A stretch of DNA of 64,000 bases from positions 1 through 64,000 of the forward strand of contig NZ_JAULRU010000797.1 of NCBI RefSeq assembly GCF_030518155.1, given 5' to 3'. This document shows, one piece after another, positions 9,240 to 17,148 of the stretch. The notes below the pieces were generated by a model that saw nothing but the letters and a program-made list of their open reading frames with translations, ran no database searches and was not told the origin of the DNA. Positions within the stretch are counted from its first letter, which is position 1, and every line of letters starts with the position of its first letter. Made by a program: the position numbers and the translations under genes. This DNA is from Gilvimarinus gilvus (GTDB lineage: Bacteria > Pseudomonadota > Gammaproteobacteria > Pseudomonadales > Cellvibrionaceae).

Positions 9240-9981
9240 TGCGAAGCGATACCTCCTGAAAGAAATCAACTTGCTCAGCACCTTCAATAAAGGCCAAATT
9301 AATCGAAACCCGGAAATTATTTTCAGCCGTATTACCGCTAATTTCAAACGTGCTCGCAGCACTCGATGCGGCATTTCTGGCCATTAAGCTGTAGGAGGCC
9401 GCTAAATTAACCGAGCCCGCGGTTGGGTCGATATCGTCATAAAAACGCAGCTCGCCGGCATTCAAGCAAAACGCCTGGGCATTGCCCACCAGATAAAACC
9501 GTTGCGATTGGGAGTTGCGCTGCCACTGGTGGCTTGAAAAATTAACCTGAGTCGCAGAGGTACTGGTAACAGCGGCAAGAGAAACAGGGCCGGCGCCGTA
9601 AACTTCGAGCGGACTGAGCGCGCCAATCGAAATATAATCGGCCGAATCAAAATCAATCGTAAATGGGCTGGTGGCGACGGTAGCGATTACTGAGTCGTCC
9701 GGTACCGGATTCAGATAAAAACCGCCCGCGGCCAAAGGCATAAACTGTAAACAAGCGCCAGAGTTAACCACGCGAAGGCTGTAGGGCATTGCCCCTCTGA
9801 TTTGGCGACTCATGCGCTCAATGGCTTGTCGGCCCGTAGCCGCCAAGCGAGCCCGCGACTGCGAAATTTGATAGGACTCCGCTGCATTAACGATAAATTG
9901 CGAACCCATCACGCCAATAACCGACAAAATGATGATAACGGTTACCAGCTCGATCAATGTAAATCCAGCGGCGCGCTTCAT
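9229..9981 (-). CDS. mshO: MSHA minor pilin MshO
   Basis: A 250-residue prepilin-like protein. The leader MKRAAG is followed by FTLIELVTVIIILSVIG, the type IV prepilin cleavage site (after Gly6) with Glu at +5 and the hydrophobic alpha1 helix. The C-terminal part is a globular pilin domain ending in EGAEQVDFFQEVSLRNVP. The ATG abuts the mshD stop. In known MSHA loci mshO sits between mshD and mshP, the same order as here, so the name rests on both sequence type and position. A prepilin peptidase gene is not in this window. Confidence 0.85.
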   Translation of the reverse strand: MKRAAGFTLIELVTVIIILSVIGVMGSQFIVNAAESYQISQSRARLAATGRQAIERMSRQIRGAMPYSLRVVNSGACLQFMPLAAGGFYLNPVPDDSVIATVATSPFTIDFDSADYISIGALSPLEVYGAGPVSLAAVTSTSATQVNFSSHQWQRNSQSQRFYLVGNAQAFCLNAGELRFYDDIDPTAGSVNLAASYSLMARNAASSAASTFEISGNTAENNFRVSINLAFIEGAEQVDFFQEVSLRNVP

Positions 9982-10448
9982 CAGAAATTCACCCGGTAGG
10001 AGGTTAGGGTGAGAGATTCACCATCCGTTGAGCTGACGACAACATTGATCTCTTTGGCTTGTGCGCCATCAAGTGTTGTGTTGGTGACGGTGACCTGACG
10101 CGAGTAACCCACCGCGGGTGTGTCGCTAAACCCATTGTAGTCGTCGACATCGTCAAGATCTGGCTCCGTTGTGTTATTACACACGGGGCCGGACACGCTG
10201 TTGCAGGCAGGAATGCCGCCGCTGGGCGTTGCTTCGTCATAACGCAAGGCAATTACCCGGTCCATCTGTGCCTGGGCCAACTCAAGCATGCGTATGCGTT
10301 TTATCGGGTCAACACTGTTAATAATCGATTGCTGGTATACCGCAAGCACCGCAACTAACGCGATGGATATCACGACGATAAACACAACTAACTCGATTAG
10401 GGTAACGCCGAGCTGCAAAGGTCGCGCAGCGCTGTGCTTAATACGCAT
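9981..10448 (-). CDS. mshD: MSHA minor pilin MshD
   Basis: A 155-residue prepilin-like protein. The leader MRIKHSAARPLQLG is followed by VTLIELVVFIVVISIAL, with Glu at +5; valine rather than phenylalanine at +1 is typical of PilV/MshD-type minor pilins. Two cysteines (PACNSVSGPVCNN) could form a disulfide. The frame is open upstream, but the ATG at 10448 overlaps the mshC stop in ATGCGTATTAA, an 11-bp overlap matching neighbouring junctions. It probably primes or caps MSHA pilus assembly. Confidence 0.83.
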   Translation of the reverse strand: MRIKHSAARPLQLGVTLIELVVFIVVISIALVAVLAVYQQSIINSVDPIKRIRMLELAQAQMDRVIALRYDEATPSGGIPACNSVSGPVCNNTTEPDLDDVDDYNGFSDTPAVGYSRQVTVTNTTLDGAQAKEINVVVSSTDGESLTLTSYRVNF

Positions 10449-10842
10449 AACCGCTACCACTGACATTGACAGTTGCTGACGTACCATCGGAAGTCAGGGT
10501 AATAGCAGTGGGGTTGGTTCGCCCGAGCTTGTCGTAATTGAAAGCGGCTGCCGAGGCAGTCACACCACTGGCAAAATTGAGGGGATAGCCACTGTCCGAT
10601 AGGGCCGTTCCATTTTCGGTGACATTGACCGATGTGGCGGCCACAGTGACTTGAATATTATCTCGCGCCATGGCGAGTTGCTGCGCAAAAAACAAAGCCG
10701 CGACTAAATCGTCGCGGCTTGCTTGCACCGAGGCAATTTCACCATCGGTAAAACGAGAGGATGCCGTGGTTCCAATAACACCCAGAATCACAATAATGGC
10801 AATTAGCTCAATAAGCGTAAAGCCAGACTCTCGCCACTTCAT
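10438..10842 (-). CDS. mshC: MSHA minor pilin MshC
   Basis: A 134-residue prepilin: MKWRESG then FTLIELIAIIVILGVIG, with cleavage after Gly7 and Glu at +5, followed by a short GspH-like globular domain (DDLVAALFFAQQLAMARDNIQ). It lies 35 bp downstream of mshA. Together with MshD, MshO and MshP it makes up the minor-pilin set expected to start assembly of the MSHA fibre. Confidence 0.85.
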   Translation of the reverse strand: MKWRESGFTLIELIAIIVILGVIGTTASSRFTDGEIASVQASRDDLVAALFFAQQLAMARDNIQVTVAATSVNVTENGTALSDSGYPLNFASGVTASAAAFNYDKLGRTNPTAITLTSDGTSATVNVSGSGYAY

Positions 10843-10877
10843 AAAGCATATTTCTCAGGTTCCGAAAACTTGCGGTA

Positions 10878-11267
10878 CTACTGAGTTACGGCATAACCGG
10901 TAAAGGTGGCAGTCTGCGCCCCCGGTCCGGTTACAGTGCACTGGGCACTTGCCCCCTCTGGGGTTATCGCCGCAGCCGTAATCGTATAGTCAGCGTCCAA
11001 ACCGCCATCTAGCAAAGAGGCAACATCTGTACAGTTGCCAACGGTGGTCACTGTAGTTGTTGTCGTTAATCCCGCATCATCAGCAATATTATTGGCATGA
11101 TTGAGCGCTGAGGCACTACCCAGCGCACCAGCAATACCTTGCACAGCCGCTTCTTCAGCCGCAGTAGACAAATCCACAAAACGTGGCACTGCCGTCGCCG
11201 CTAAAATACCCAAAATGACAATCACAGCAATCAGTTCAATCAGAGTAAAACCACTTTGTTGTTTCAT
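10878..11267 (-). CDS. mshA: MSHA major pilin MshA
   Basis: A 129-residue type IVa prepilin. The leader MKQQSG precedes FTLIELIAVIVILGILAATA, with cleavage after Gly6 and Glu at +5. The body has PRFVDLSTAAEEAAVQGIAGAL, a hallmark of MshA-type pilins, and two cysteines that could form the C-terminal disulfide loop. It is shorter than the Vibrio pilin (about 175 residues). The ATG at 11267 has GGGAGAA seven bases upstream; an upstream extension in the same frame lacks one. It is first in the pilin unit, behind a 164-bp gap that must carry its promoter. Only one pilin of this type is present, so no separate mshB is seen. Confidence 0.87.
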   Translation of the reverse strand: MKQQSGFTLIELIAVIVILGILAATAVPRFVDLSTAAEEAAVQGIAGALGSASALNHANNIADDAGLTTTTTVTTVGNCTDVASLLDGGLDADYTITAAAITPEGASAQCTVTGPGAQTATFTGYAVTQ

Positions 11268-11431
11268 ATATTTCTCCCAACATTCAAAACAAAAACTGCA
11301 AAATAACAATCCTAACCAACTTCATGTTACCAAGAAGCCGTTATAACCTTCGCCCTGTCGCTAAACACTAAGGTTTAACGCACAAATTCGTCGTATTCTC
11401 ACCCCTGTCAACCTTATTGCCCAGTCGCGGC

Positions 11432-12022
11432 TTAAAACTTTTTTGGCGCATTTATATCTCCACTATTAGCATCATAGTCGAAATAATGGCGCAAATCGTC
11501 GACAAACATCAAATAATAGCGGCATTTATTGCCGTTAAGCGCCACGGCTCGCACTTGCAGGGTACTTTTCTGCTCCACTTTCGGCCCATTACTCGTCAGA
11601 CTGTCAGATTTTGGCGCATTTATCAACGCGTCATACAATCTCTGACAATGCTTTGCGTTAAAGGTTCGGGGCACTGCCCGCACTGTAGCACCGCCCATTT
11701 CAACATTCCGCTCTTTGTTATCGGCTGCGTCTGGGTTTTTGCCAGGCTGTAACTGCACATCGAGCAAGTGCCCAGCGGGGCTCATGTGGTAACCGACACC
11801 TCGATGATAAAACCAGCCGTCGGGCTGCCCCTGCATTTGCCAGTAGAGCCTGGCCGCCGCCACTGCCCGTTTAAAATAGTCGGCTTGCAATTGCGCTGCG
11901 GCCTGTTGCGAGCGAGCAATTAAACCCAGGTAATACTGTGCGGCCACGGCCAGAAAAATACTGAGGACTAGGGCCACCAGAGCGTACTCCAACAATCGAC
12001 TTTGCCTGCGAAATACGCTCAT
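11432..12022 (-). CDS. mshF: MSHA biogenesis protein MshF
   Basis: A 196-residue protein with one N-terminal membrane helix (about residues 12-33, YALVALVLSIFLAVAAQYYL) and a periplasmic domain (RAVAAARLYWQMQGQPDGW, later CRYYLMFVDDLRHYFDYD). The family and position, between mshG and the pilin genes, match MshF of other MSHA loci. Its exact role is not established; it lacks the Glu+5 prepilin motif. It starts 3 bp after mshG, as the last gene of the biogenesis unit, and is followed by a 164-bp gap. Confidence 0.8.
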   Translation of the reverse strand: MSVFRRQSRLLEYALVALVLSIFLAVAAQYYLGLIARSQQAAAQLQADYFKRAVAAARLYWQMQGQPDGWFYHRGVGYHMSPAGHLLDVQLQPGKNPDAADNKERNVEMGGATVRAVPRTFNAKHCQRLYDALINAPKSDSLTSNGPKVEQKSTLQVRAVALNGNKCRYYLMFVDDLRHYFDYDANSGDINAPKKF

Positions 12023-12025
12023 AAG

Positions 12026-13246
12026 CTATTTTTGGATGTTGTACATCTCCCACATAGGCAAAAAGATACCAAGCGCTAACACCAGAACAAAACCCGCCAT
12101 TACCACAATTAATATAGGTTCAATTTTGTCGGATAATTTTTTCACGTCGTAGTCAACTTCACGCTCGTAAAACTCGCCGACTTCTGCGAGTAAAACGTCC
12201 ACCTGACCACTCTCTTCACCGACATTAATCATTTGCAATACCAAGGGTGTAAACATACCACTCATCACATGAGTTTGGTAAAGTCCCTCACCGCGCTCAA
12301 TACCGCTGCGGATTGTGCGCACCTTATCGGCCAGGTAAGGATTGTCAATCGCCCGGGCACATAAATCCAGCGACGTGTGCAGCGGCATACCGGCATTAAT
12401 CATTAAACTAAACGAGCGCGCGTAACGCGCCATAGTGGCCCGCTCAATAACGTCGCCCAGCACGGGCAACCGCAATTTAAGTTTACCCCAATGGCGCGCA
12501 CCTTTGTCGGTTTTCACGTAGTGCCATAATCCCACCAAAGCCGCTACCACGGCCACCAACAGAAAAGGCCAGTAGTTGACAAAAAAATTCGATATGCCAA
12601 TTAATATTTTGGTCGGCAGAGGCAAGTCGGCCCCAAAGCGGCTGAACATTCCACCAAAAGCGGGAATCACCCATATATTGATGACCACCAATGCAACCGA
12701 AAGAGCCACCAGCACAAACGTCGGGTAGCGCACCGCCTGTTTTATACTGCGAGCGGTTTGTAAATCGCGCTCTAAATAGTCGGCCAATTGTTCAAAGGTT
12801 AAATCTAACCGGCCACTGTTCTCACCCACCGACACAAGTGAAACAAACAGGTGATTGAATATTGTCGGATGCGCACGCAAGGCGACAGACAATTCCAGAC
12901 CTGTTTCCAGTCTGTCCGCCACATCATTGAGCGTGCGCTGCAGCGTATAGTGCTTTAGCGATGCCGCCAGCGAACGAATACCCTTAATCAGTGGGATGCC
13001 CGCCTTAGTAATAGTGTACATTTGCCGGCAAAACATAATGAGATCGGGCGAGGTAACTTTTTGCTCTTGAGAAAGTATCGATAGGCTCAAGGCGCCACTT
13101 TTGCGCGCCTTATACTCGGTAATATTAATGGGCGTAATGCCCCGCCCCGCCAGAGTGCCTGCCGCAGAATCCGCACTTGAGGCCTCCAGTTGTCCCTTAA
13201 CCTCATTGCTGCGGCTATCGCGCCCGGTGTATTCGAAAATAGCCAT
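12026..13246 (-). CDS. mshG: MSHA inner-membrane platform protein MshG
   Basis: A 406-residue GspF/PilC-family protein, the platform on which the MshE motor drives pilus assembly. It has two T2SSF domains (FCRQMYTITKAGIPLIKGI near residue 72, and RYARSFSLMINAGMPLHTSLD near 275), each followed by membrane helices near residues 170-190 and 220-240. The last helix is near the C-terminus (ILIVVMAGFVLVLALGIFLPMW). The length is normal for the family. It lies 8 bp after mshE in the same operon. Confidence 0.93.
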   Translation of the reverse strand: MAIFEYTGRDSRSNEVKGQLEASSADSAAGTLAGRGITPINITEYKARKSGALSLSILSQEQKVTSPDLIMFCRQMYTITKAGIPLIKGIRSLAASLKHYTLQRTLNDVADRLETGLELSVALRAHPTIFNHLFVSLVSVGENSGRLDLTFEQLADYLERDLQTARSIKQAVRYPTFVLVALSVALVVINIWVIPAFGGMFSRFGADLPLPTKILIGISNFFVNYWPFLLVAVVAALVGLWHYVKTDKGARHWGKLKLRLPVLGDVIERATMARYARSFSLMINAGMPLHTSLDLCARAIDNPYLADKVRTIRSGIERGEGLYQTHVMSGMFTPLVLQMINVGEESGQVDVLLAEVGEFYEREVDYDVKKLSDKIEPILIVVMAGFVLVLALGIFLPMWEMYNIQK

Positions 13247-13254
13247 AGTTAATG

Positions 13255-14988
13255 CTATACCTCGGCGCCTACAGCCACTTCATCTTCTACCTGAGCACTC
13301 ACTCGCATCACCTCATCAAGTGACGTCACGCCTTCTAAGGCGTAATCGAACGCGCAAAAACTTAGTGGGCGAAACTGTTGTGTATTTGCCGCGGCCTTGG
13401 TGAAACGGCCAATGTCGTGGTTGCGTAAAGCTTCTGCCATGGCCTCGTTGATCTCCAACATTTCGAACACACCGATGCGACCGCGGTAGCCGGTGTTGTG
13501 ACAGTGTGGGCAACCTGAACCGTGTTTAAAGGTAGCCGATGAACAGTCGCGCCCCTCGCTCATTACCTTAATCAACTGGCGCTCGTTCGCATCGGGGGTA
13601 TGCTCTTGCACACAACTGGCGCAAATTTTTCTTACCAAACGCTGTGCGACAATTGCCTTAAGCGCAGTTGCCACCAAGTAGCCGTCGGCGCCAATATCAA
13701 TGAGTCGCATGGCTGAGGTTATGGCATCGTTGGTGTGCAATGTCGACAGCACCATATGACCTGTCATGGCCGCGCGCAACGCAATTTCTGCCGACTCGGC
13801 ATCGCGAATCTCGCCTACTAGCAAAATATCAGGGTCTTGCCGCAATGAGGCGCGAAGCACACTGGCAAACGTTAACCCAATACGCTCGTGCAATTGCACC
13901 TGACTAATCCGTGGCAGGCGGTACTCCACCGGATCCTCCACCGTAATGATTTTGTTTTCTGGCTGATTCAACTCAGACAGCGCACCGTACAAGGTGGTGG
14001 TTTTACCGGAGCCAGTTGGCCCGGTAACCAACACCAAACCATGTGGACGTTGAATTACCCGGCGGAATCTGTCCACCATGGCTTGGGGCATACCGACTTG
14101 CGCCAGCGGCAATACGCCATCGGTATGGTCCAAAATCCGCATCACGACAGATTCGCCAAATTGCACCGGCATGGTCGACAAACGAACATCAATGTTGTGA
14201 CCTGACACTTTGAGATTAAAACGCCCGTCCTGTGGAATGCGTTTTTCCGAAATATCGAGGCCAGACATTAACTTTAAGCGCACCACCAACGCTGACGCAA
14301 TACGCTTTTCATTCATCACGTGTTCTAGCAATACGCCGTCAATGCGATTGCGTATGCGCAGTACGGTTTCATCGGGTTCGATATGAATGTCCGAGGCGCG
14401 GGCATTGATCGCCTCTTCAAATATTTTTTGCAATAACTTTACGACTGGTGCTTCGGTGTCGCCGGCATCATCGGCCACTTCAGCCAAATCCACAGCTTGC
14501 TCTTGCAGTTCTTCGTCGAGTTCACCGGCCAGCGATGTAATTTCACTGGCGCGGGTATAGGCGATATCGAGAATATCCAAAAGATCGGACTCGCGCACTA
14601 CCGCGGGTTTGAGTGGTTTTTGCAGCTGAGCCTGAATATCGTCTAGGCAGAAAATGTCGGTAGGGTCTGACATGCCAAGCAAGTAGCCATCGGCGTCCTC
14701 ACTTAACACCATCACCCGATAGCGTCGCGCGGTCGTTTCCGGCAGCAAGTGCACCAGCTCTGCACTAAAACGGAATTGGGTAAGATCAACAAACGGGATT
14801 TCAAGTTGATCCGAAACCAAATTGAGCAGTGCCATTTCATCGACAAACCCCAGTTCAACCAAGGTTTGCCCGAGCTTACGACCGCTTAGTTTCTGTTCTT
14901 GCAGTGCGTGTTGTAATTGCGCGTCGGTAATCATGGCCTTACTGACCAGCAAGTCACCGAGGCGAATTTTTTTTGATGTAAAAGCCAT
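13255..14988 (-). CDS. mshE: MSHA pilus extension ATPase MshE
   Basis: A 577-residue GspE/PilB-family ATPase that powers MSHA pilus extension at the cytoplasmic face. The N-terminal MshEN domain shows two motifs of the c-di-GMP-binding type: RLGDLLVSKAMITDAQLQHA at residue 8 onward, then KLGQTLVELGFVDE. The ATPase core has Walker A GPTGSGKTTTLYGAL around residue 325, the Asp box EDPVEYR, Walker B ILLVGEIRDAES and the His box. A four-cysteine zinc site follows (CASC, then CPHC), as in secretion ATPases. V. cholerae MshE is a known c-di-GMP receptor. In the first motif an alanine replaces the usual glycine (VSKAM). It lies between mshN and mshG, each 2-8 bp away. Confidence 0.94.
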   Translation of the reverse strand: MAFTSKKIRLGDLLVSKAMITDAQLQHALQEQKLSGRKLGQTLVELGFVDEMALLNLVSDQLEIPFVDLTQFRFSAELVHLLPETTARRYRVMVLSEDADGYLLGMSDPTDIFCLDDIQAQLQKPLKPAVVRESDLLDILDIAYTRASEITSLAGELDEELQEQAVDLAEVADDAGDTEAPVVKLLQKIFEEAINARASDIHIEPDETVLRIRNRIDGVLLEHVMNEKRIASALVVRLKLMSGLDISEKRIPQDGRFNLKVSGHNIDVRLSTMPVQFGESVVMRILDHTDGVLPLAQVGMPQAMVDRFRRVIQRPHGLVLVTGPTGSGKTTTLYGALSELNQPENKIITVEDPVEYRLPRISQVQLHERIGLTFASVLRASLRQDPDILLVGEIRDAESAEIALRAAMTGHMVLSTLHTNDAITSAMRLIDIGADGYLVATALKAIVAQRLVRKICASCVQEHTPDANERQLIKVMSEGRDCSSATFKHGSGCPHCHNTGYRGRIGVFEMLEINEAMAEALRNHDIGRFTKAAANTQQFRPLSFCAFDYALEGVTSLDEVMRVSAQVEDEVAVGAEV

Positions 14989-14990
14989 AG

Positions 14991-16235
14991 TTAGTACATC
15001 CCGTTTAACTGTTGCAAGCGCGTTTCAATAAACTGCTGCAACGCTGCGGTTATATCTCGCGATTGTAAAGCCTGGCGGTACGCCGTTGCTGCGGAACCAA
15101 ATTCACCTTGACGATCTAATGCTACGGCCAATCCCAACCAGTAGCGAGTTCTGCTGCCAAAAGCTTCCAGCAACCGGCGGTAGTGCGCCTCCGCTTCGGC
15201 CGAGCGCGACAGCCGCTGATACAGCCCCGCCATTAACGCCCGGTAGGTCTCATCTTGCTCTAGCGCACTGGAATAGTTAACTTCCAGGATCTGTAAAGCC
15301 GTATCGTATTCGCCCCGCTCCTGCGCCAGCTGCGCGCCCAGGTAAGCCGCCTGCTGAGCAGGCAAAGCCGCCGGCATCAAACTTTCTACGCGGGCAAGCT
15401 CATCTGCCTCTATGTATATTTGGGCCAGTAACCGACGGCTTTGCGGCGGCCATTGATCCCGAGCCGCCTGCTCTGTTAAAAACTCCAACAAGAGTCGTCG
15501 CGCCAGCGACCTGTCACCATCTTGTAAAGCCGCTCGCGCAGATTGAGCCGCGCGTTGATCGAGCGATTCCAGTGTCGGTGTCACCGCAAGCTGTGACTCG
15601 CTCAAAGGCACATCGTTGTTGAGTTCCGCTGCAGTGCTTGTCGGCTCACCGCGCTCTGACTGTAACGCGAGCGTTGAGGCTTCTGGACTATTCTTCGTGT
15701 TTGCTAGCTCAGGGGGTTGGGCCGTTACGGAGGCTTCAACGGACGCTGGCTGATCGATCACAGCGCTATCGCCAACAACGCTCAATTCGGGCCGCGACGC
15801 CGTATCCGCAGAAGTTCCGCCCTCTGCTGCTGCGCCTGCAGCGGCAATTGCAACTTGCCGGGTATCTTCGGTAACGACCTCTGGCGTCGCCGCTTTGGGC
15901 GCAGCAACCGCAGGAGTAGTTTCCTGCAGCGCAGAGTGTTCACTGCCATGAGAATTAGTCGGTTCTTGCTGTACTGCAGCTTGCACGACTGCACTTTCGT
16001 GCACCGAGGCTTGTATTGCGTTCGCGTCCTGCTCCGGCTGCTCAGCCGACAGCATATTTTTATAAACAAACAATGCCAATAAGCCCAGCGGTAACACCGC
16101 CATAAATCCGATCATTGGGACCCGCCAAGGAGGGGTAGGACGGGTTCTTAGCCCGGAGGGTAACGGCGTCGTTTGGTGCTCAGTAACGGCATTGCGCCCA
16201 TCAAGATCACGCAACATATCGTTAACCAAACTCAC
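14991..16235 (-). CDS. mshN: MSHA biogenesis TPR protein MshN
   Basis: A 414-residue bitopic inner-membrane protein. A short cytoplasmic N-terminus (SLVNDMLRDLDGR, typical of MshN) is followed by a membrane helix at about residues 41-58, a long low-complexity Ala/Glu/Thr linker (about 65-215) and a C-terminal TPR-like helical repeat (about 225-410, for example YRALMAGLYQRLSRSAEAEA and YWLGLAVALDRQGEFGSAAT). The GTG start overlaps the mshM stop (GTGA). It probably supports secretin or fibre assembly in the periplasm. The linker is poorly conserved in this family. Confidence 0.85.
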   Translation of the reverse strand: MSLVNDMLRDLDGRNAVTEHQTTPLPSGLRTRPTPPWRVPMIGFMAVLPLGLLALFVYKNMLSAEQPEQDANAIQASVHESAVVQAAVQQEPTNSHGSEHSALQETTPAVAAPKAATPEVVTEDTRQVAIAAAGAAAEGGTSADTASRPELSVVGDSAVIDQPASVEASVTAQPPELANTKNSPEASTLALQSERGEPTSTAAELNNDVPLSESQLAVTPTLESLDQRAAQSARAALQDGDRSLARRLLLEFLTEQAARDQWPPQSRRLLAQIYIEADELARVESLMPAALPAQQAAYLGAQLAQERGEYDTALQILEVNYSSALEQDETYRALMAGLYQRLSRSAEAEAHYRRLLEAFGSRTRYWLGLAVALDRQGEFGSAATAYRQALQSRDITAALQQFIETRLQQLNGMY

Positions 16236-17146
16236 AGGCTGCCACCTAAAATAGCGTAACCACTAACCCCGATGAGCGCGGCGGCAACGCCCAGCGCTAA
16301 CCACCACCAGTAGCCTTGTGCAGCGCGCTTGCCCGCCGGTCGTGACTCGGAAGTATCGAGTACAGCGCGGGCCATATGCTGGCGCTGTATTTGACGATCA
16401 CCTTCACCGTAAGCTGCCATCATCGCTTTGTGGCAAAGTACGTTAATCAAACGCGGCGTACCGCCGGATGCTTTACGCAACAGTCGTATTGCGCCTCGGG
16501 TAAACAGTGGTGCACCTGTATAACCGGCCGCGCGCAGGCGCGAGTCCACATAGGCTTGAATATTATTTGGCGCTATGCCGTGCAAATACTCACTGAATAC
16601 AATGCGCTGTTTTAATTGTCTCAAATCTGAGCGCTCAAGCATATCGTCAAGCTCGGGCTGTCCCATTAACACCACCTGCAGCAATTTGCGTTTGCGAGTT
16701 TCCAGGTTGGTCAACAGCCGCAAAGCTTCGAGGGTTTCACGCGGCATGGCTTGCGCTTCATCCACCACCAAGACGACCTGACGTTTTTCACCAGCCAGCT
16801 CAACCAGCTTCTGGTTAATATCATTGAGCAATTTATGGGCGGGCTTATTCTCAGTGGCGACACCAATTTCCTCGGCGAGAAACCACTTGAGTTCATCGGG
16901 CGTTAGATAGGGATTTGGAATATAGGCGGTCAGACATTTGCGATCGAGTTGATCCAGCAATTTACGCCCCAGCAAGGTTTTGCCGGTACCCACTTCACCC
17001 ACCACTTTCACAAAGCCTTCACTGTGACGCAGGGCGAGCATAATAGTGCCCAGAGCTTCGCGGTGGCTCTGGTTATCGTAAAAAAATTGGGTGTCTGGTG
17101 TCAGGGAAAAAGGCTGTTCACCAAGACCAAAATGCTGTCCGTACAA
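16232..17146 (-). CDS. mshM: MSHA biogenesis AAA ATPase MshM
   Basis: A 304-residue ExeA/GspA-like AAA ATPase. The N-terminus MYGQHFGLGEQPFSLTPD is characteristic, with Walker A GEVGTGKTLL near residue 50 and Walker B VVLVVDEAQAMP near 125. A membrane helix near the C-terminus (WWWLALGVAAALIGVSGYAIL) places the ATPase in the cytoplasm. It may help insert or open the MshL secretin. The start is TTG at 17146; GAGGAG lies about 9 bases upstream at the end of mshL, and no better start is present. Confidence 0.88.
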   Translation of the reverse strand: MYGQHFGLGEQPFSLTPDTQFFYDNQSHREALGTIMLALRHSEGFVKVVGEVGTGKTLLGRKLLDQLDRKCLTAYIPNPYLTPDELKWFLAEEIGVATENKPAHKLLNDINQKLVELAGEKRQVVLVVDEAQAMPRETLEALRLLTNLETRKRKLLQVVLMGQPELDDMLERSDLRQLKQRIVFSEYLHGIAPNNIQAYVDSRLRAAGYTGAPLFTRGAIRLLRKASGGTPRLINVLCHKAMMAAYGEGDRQIQRQHMARAVLDTSESRPAGKRAAQGYWWWLALGVAAALIGVSGYAILGGSL

Positions 17147-17148
17147 GC

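Noticed and set aside
11268-11431. TTGACA and TTTTGCA strings before mshA as promoter parts
   Set aside because: TTGACA (minus strand, 11411-11406) has no good -10 at 16-18 bases, and the sigma-54-like string has an 11-base spacing. A promoter must be here, but I cannot place it.
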